NCBI RefSeq assembly: GCF_030684895.1
Contig: NZ_JAUXXP010000067.1
Location: 1 to 48,650, forward strand
From: Pseudomonas sp.
GTDB taxonomy: Bacteria; Pseudomonadota; Gammaproteobacteria; Pseudomonadales; Pseudomonadaceae
Direction: 5' to 3'
DNA length: 48,650 nucleotides
In this document: positions 46,212-48,650 of the stretch, piece after piece
Numbering within the stretch: the first letter of the stretch is position 1
How the letters are laid out: the number at the start of each line of letters is the position of its first letter
The notes under the pieces: generated by a model
Seen by the model: only the letters and a program-made list of their open reading frames with translations
The model's database searches: none
What the model was told of the DNA's origin: nothing
Translations under genes and position numbers: made by a program

Positions 46212-47618
46212 ATGAGCCTGAACGACCAGTGGATGCAGCGTGACCTGAAAGTGCTCTGGCACCCCTGCACGCAAATGAAGGACCACGAACAGCTGCCGCT
46301 GGTGCCGATCAAGCGCGGCGAAGGCGTATGGCTTGAGGACTTCGACGGCAAGCGTTACCTCGATGCGGTCAGCTCCTGGTGGGTCAACGTGTTCGGCCAC
46401 GCCAACCCACGGATCAATCAGCGCATCAAGGATCAGGTCGACCAGTTGGAGCATGTGATCCTCGCCGGCTTCAGCCATCAGCCGGTGATCGAATTATCCG
46501 AGCGCCTGGTCAAGATGACCCCGGCAGGTCTGGACCGGGTGTTCTACGCCGACAACGGCTCATCCTGCATCGAAGTCGCGCTGAAGATGAGCTTTCACTA
46601 CTGGCTCAACGTCGGCAAACCGGCGAAGAAGCGCTTCGTCACCCTCTCCAACAGTTACCACGGCGAGACCATCGCGGCGATGTCGGTGGGCGATGTCGCG
46701 CTGTTTACCGACACCTACAAGGCGTTGCTGCTCGACACCATCAAGGTGCCCAGCCCGGACTGCTACCACCGCCCCGACGGCATCAGTTGGGAAGAACATT
46801 CGCGCAACATGTTCCTGGCCATGGAACAGACCCTGGCCGAGCACGGCCATGAAGTCGCGGCGGTAATAGTCGAGCCGCTGATCCAGGGCGCCGGCGGCAT
46901 GCGCATGTATCACCCGATCTACCTCAAGCTGCTGCGCGAAGCCTGCGACCGCTACGGCGTGCACCTGATCCACGACGAGATTGCCGTAGGCTTCGGCCGC
47001 ACCGGAACGATGTTCGCCTGCGAACAGGCCGGCATCCGTCCGGATTTCCTCTGCCTATCGAAAGCGCTGACTGGCGGCTATCTGCCGCTGGCCGCCTGCC
47101 TGACCACCAACGAGGTGTACCAGGCGTTCTACGACGACTACTCGACCCTGCGCGCCTTCCTCCACTCGCACAGCTACACCGGCAATCCGCTGGCCTGCGC
47201 CGCCGCCCTGGCAACCCTGGATATCTTCGAGCAGGACAATGTGATTGAGGCCAACAAGGCGTTAGCCGCGCGGATGGCCAGCGCCACCGCGCACCTGGCC
47301 GATCACCCGCATGTCGCCGAAGTGCGTCAGACCGGCATGGCCCTGGCCATCGAGATGGTGCAGGACAAAGCCAGCAAAACCGCCTACCCCTGGCAGGAGC
47401 GTCGCGGCCTCAAGGTGTTCCAGCACGCGCTGGAGCGCGGCGCACTGCTGCGACCACTGGGCAGCGTGGTGTATTTCCTGCCGCCTTACGTGATCACCCC
47501 CGAGCAGATCGACTTTCTTGCCGAGGTGGCCAGCGAAGGCATCGACATCGCCACCCGCACCTCGGTCAGCGTGGCGCAAGGCAATGCCAACTACCCAGGG
47601 TTTCGTGATCCGGGCTAG
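46212..47618 (+). CDS. bioA: Adenosylmethionine-8-amino-7-oxononanoate aminotransferase
   Basis: BioA is a pyridoxal-phosphate enzyme of biotin synthesis that converts KAPA to DAPA, using S-adenosylmethionine as amino donor. The start MSLNDQWMQRDLKVLWHPC at 46212 gives 468 residues. Typical motifs are WHPCTQMKDHE, SSWWVNVFGHANPRI, ADNGSSCIEVALKMS, SNSYHGETIAAMSVGD, LIHDEIAVGFGRTGTMFACE and the cofactor lysine in CLSKALTGGYLPLA near residue 282. Other biotin genes are not nearby, which is common in pseudomonads. rsmE follows after a repeat-filled gap. Confidence 0.96.
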   Translation: MSLNDQWMQRDLKVLWHPCTQMKDHEQLPLVPIKRGEGVWLEDFDGKRYLDAVSSWWVNVFGHANPRINQRIKDQVDQLEHVILAGFSHQPVIELSERLVKMTPAGLDRVFYADNGSSCIEVALKMSFHYWLNVGKPAKKRFVTLSNSYHGETIAAMSVGDVALFTDTYKALLLDTIKVPSPDCYHRPDGISWEEHSRNMFLAMEQTLAEHGHEVAAVIVEPLIQGAGGMRMYHPIYLKLLREACDRYGVHLIHDEIAVGFGRTGTMFACEQAGIRPDFLCLSKALTGGYLPLAACLTTNEVYQAFYDDYSTLRAFLHSHSYTGNPLACAAALATLDIFEQDNVIEANKALAARMASATAHLADHPHVAEVRQTGMALAIEMVQDKASKTAYPWQERRGLKVFQHALERGALLRPLGSVVYFLPPYVITPEQIDFLAEVASEGIDIATRTSVSVAQGNANYPGFRDPG

Positions 47619-47620
47619 AA

Positions 47621-47707
47621 GTAGGGTGGATCGGGGCGCGTAGCTGACGCTTCACCCATCCACCATTGCGATATTGCGGTGGATGAAAAGAGCGTCATCC
47701 ACCCTAC
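47621..47707. repeat. GTAGGGTGG-type intergenic repeat between bioA and rsmE
   Basis: The element starts GTAGGGTGGA and ends TCCACCCTAC (terminal inverted repeat of 10 bases). Nested TGGATGAA and TTCACCCATCCA parts lie around the sequence ATTGCGATATTGCGG. It starts 3 bases after the bioA stop and may act as its transcript end structure. Confidence 0.75.
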
Positions 47708-47772
47708 GGATTTCAATGCGCACGGCTCACCCTGAGGCTAAAATTCGCGCCTTTATTCTAGGTTCACCTCTT

Positions 47773-48492
47773 ATGCGCCTATCCCGTTTCTTTATCGATG
47801 CCTCCCTCTCCCTCGGCCAGCACGAGCTGCCGGAGGCTCAGGCCCACTATATCGGCCGTGTGCTGCGGCATGCCGTGGGCGATGCGGTGCAATTGTTCGA
47901 TGGCAGCGGTCAGGAATACCGCGGCGAGCTGATCGAGGTGGGCAAGAAAAGCGTGCGCGTCGAGTTGCGCGAAGCCTTTGCCGGCCAGGCCGAATCCCCC
48001 CTGCATATTCATCTGGGCCAGGGTCTGTCGCGCGGTGAGCGAATGGATTGGGCGATTCAGAAAGCCACCGAACTGGGCGCCAATGAAATCAGCCTGATAG
48101 TCAGCGAGCGCTGCGAAGTGCGCCTCAAGGATGAACGCGCCGACAAGCGCATGGCGCATTGGCGGCAAGTGGCGATCAGCGCCTGCGAGCAATGCGGGCG
48201 CTCGGTGCTGCCGATCATTCACCCACCCATTAGCCTCGCGGACTGGCTGGGGCAGGTAACCGCCGAACTCAAGTTGGTGCTGCACCCAGTCGCCGAGCCC
48301 TGGGCCAGCCACCCGCAGCCTAAGTCGCTGGCCTTTCTGATCGGCCCGGAAGGTGGTCTAAACGACAACGAAGTCGCCTTGGCTAAAGCCCAGGGCTTCC
48401 ACGCTGCCCGCCTCGGCCCGCGTGTGCTACGCACGGAAACCGCACCGGTAGTGGCATTGAGTGTGGCGCAGCAGTTGTGGGGCGATTTCTAG
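47773..48492 (+). CDS. rsmE: 16S rRNA (uracil-1498-N3)-methyltransferase
   Basis: RsmE methylates N3 of U1498 in 16S rRNA using SAM. The start MRLSRFFIDASLSLG at 47773 gives 239 residues, the usual size; an upstream frame back to 47674 reads through the repeat. An N-terminal PUA-like domain (about 1-70, with HYIGRVLRHAVGD) precedes the SPOUT knot domain, which carries GLSRGERMDWAIQKATELGA, ERCEVRL, FLIGPEGGLNDNEV and the C-terminal RLGPRVLRTETAPVVAL loop that holds SAM. Confidence 0.96.
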   Translation: MRLSRFFIDASLSLGQHELPEAQAHYIGRVLRHAVGDAVQLFDGSGQEYRGELIEVGKKSVRVELREAFAGQAESPLHIHLGQGLSRGERMDWAIQKATELGANEISLIVSERCEVRLKDERADKRMAHWRQVAISACEQCGRSVLPIIHPPISLADWLGQVTAELKLVLHPVAEPWASHPQPKSLAFLIGPEGGLNDNEVALAKAQGFHAARLGPRVLRTETAPVVALSVAQQLWGDF

Positions 48493-48518
48493 GCCCACTT
48501 TCGCGCCATAAAAAAGGT

Positions 48519-48650
48519 TCATCGCGCTTTCCCGGGGAAGGCGGCCTTGATTTTCAGGAAGAAGTAGTCCGAGTCCCTGAAGCCATAGGCCATACGCTTG
48601 ATCACCTTGATGCGGTTGTTCACCCCTTCCAGCAGGCTGGTATGCATGCG
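48519..48650 (-). mobile_element. ISL3-type transposase, C-terminal end (runs off the window)
   Basis: The last 43 residues of a transposase are read on the minus strand from the right edge: RMHTSLLEGVNNRIKVIKRM followed by AYGFRDSDYFFLKIKAAFPG and KAR, then TGA. The pattern LEGxNNxIKVIKRxAYGxRDxxYFFLKI is characteristic of the ISL3 family C-terminus. The rest of the gene lies beyond position 48650, so intactness cannot be judged. Only 26 bases separate its stop from the rsmE stop, so the IS end must lie within 48493-48518. No clear terminal repeat could be defined there from one end alone. Confidence 0.85.

Overview
The window is a chromosomal segment of a gammaproteobacterium, almost certainly a Pseudomonas (sensu lato). 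This rests on gene content and local order: pilMNOP beside ponA; maeB, a nuclease gene, rpmE and priA; epd-pgk-fba with tkt; an ArsR/methyltransferase gene joined to metK; and ahcY-metF preceded by an SAH riboswitch. Sampled lines of the core are near 60-65 % G+C. The species cannot be named from the sequence. No tRNA, rRNA, CRISPR, prophage or replication origin was seen.

Layout. (1) 1-2851: four overlapping minus-strand type IV pilus genes, pilM-pilN-pilO-pilP; the expected pilQ lies off the left edge. pilN, pilO and pilP are clearly richer in A+T than everything else. (2) 3036-8183: divergent ponA (penicillin-binding protein 1A), then maeB, a secreted SNase-like nuclease and rpmE on the minus strand. 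(3) 8491-13493: plus-strand priA, dbpA and a double-receiver diguanylate cyclase. (4) 13494-19929: two orphan periplasmic solute-binding proteins around a HI0933-type flavoprotein, then yccS, a GreA/Rnk-like gene, a DUF2789 gene and a YgjP-like metalloprotease. (5) 20011-25958: an Asd/YliI-type sugar dehydrogenase, a membrane protein, an alpha/beta hydrolase, a large M9 collagenase and a small lipoprotein. (6) 26177-32122: carbon metabolism on the minus strand (tkt, epd, pgk, a MliC-like lipoprotein, fba). (7) 32246-40949: methyl-cycle genes (ArsR-methyltransferase regulator, metK, ahcY, metF) enclosing a third solute-binding protein, ligB, a cytochrome c'-like lipoprotein and a MAPEG protein. 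(8) 41139-48492: ppnN, an rhlE-type RNA helicase, a cytochrome b561 and yceI pair, bioA and rsmE. (9) 48519 to the right edge: the 3' end of an ISL3-type transposase.

How the genes fit together. Two gene sets surround the S-adenosylmethionine cycle. MetK makes SAM, AhcY removes S-adenosylhomocysteine (SAH), and MetF supplies methyl groups. The set appears to be watched at two levels: a perfect 21-bp inverted repeat in front of the ArsR-methyltransferase/metK pair, and an SAH riboswitch in front of ahcY. tkt, epd, pgk and fba form a glycolysis, pentose-phosphate and vitamin B6 cluster, with a predicted lysozyme-inhibitor lipoprotein inserted between pgk and fba.

The least-described material is non-coding. 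A 121-124 bp element occurs twice (8335-8455 and 28897-29020). The copies differ in sequence, yet several predicted helices are preserved by compensating changes, and the second copy supplies the last residues and stop codon of Epd. A 120-bp near-palindrome sits at 25991-26110, and related GTAGG/CCTAC-bounded repeats occur in at least four other gaps. No wholly new multi-gene system could be demonstrated. The structured repeat, the metK operator and the secreted-looking ligase LigB are the best leads.
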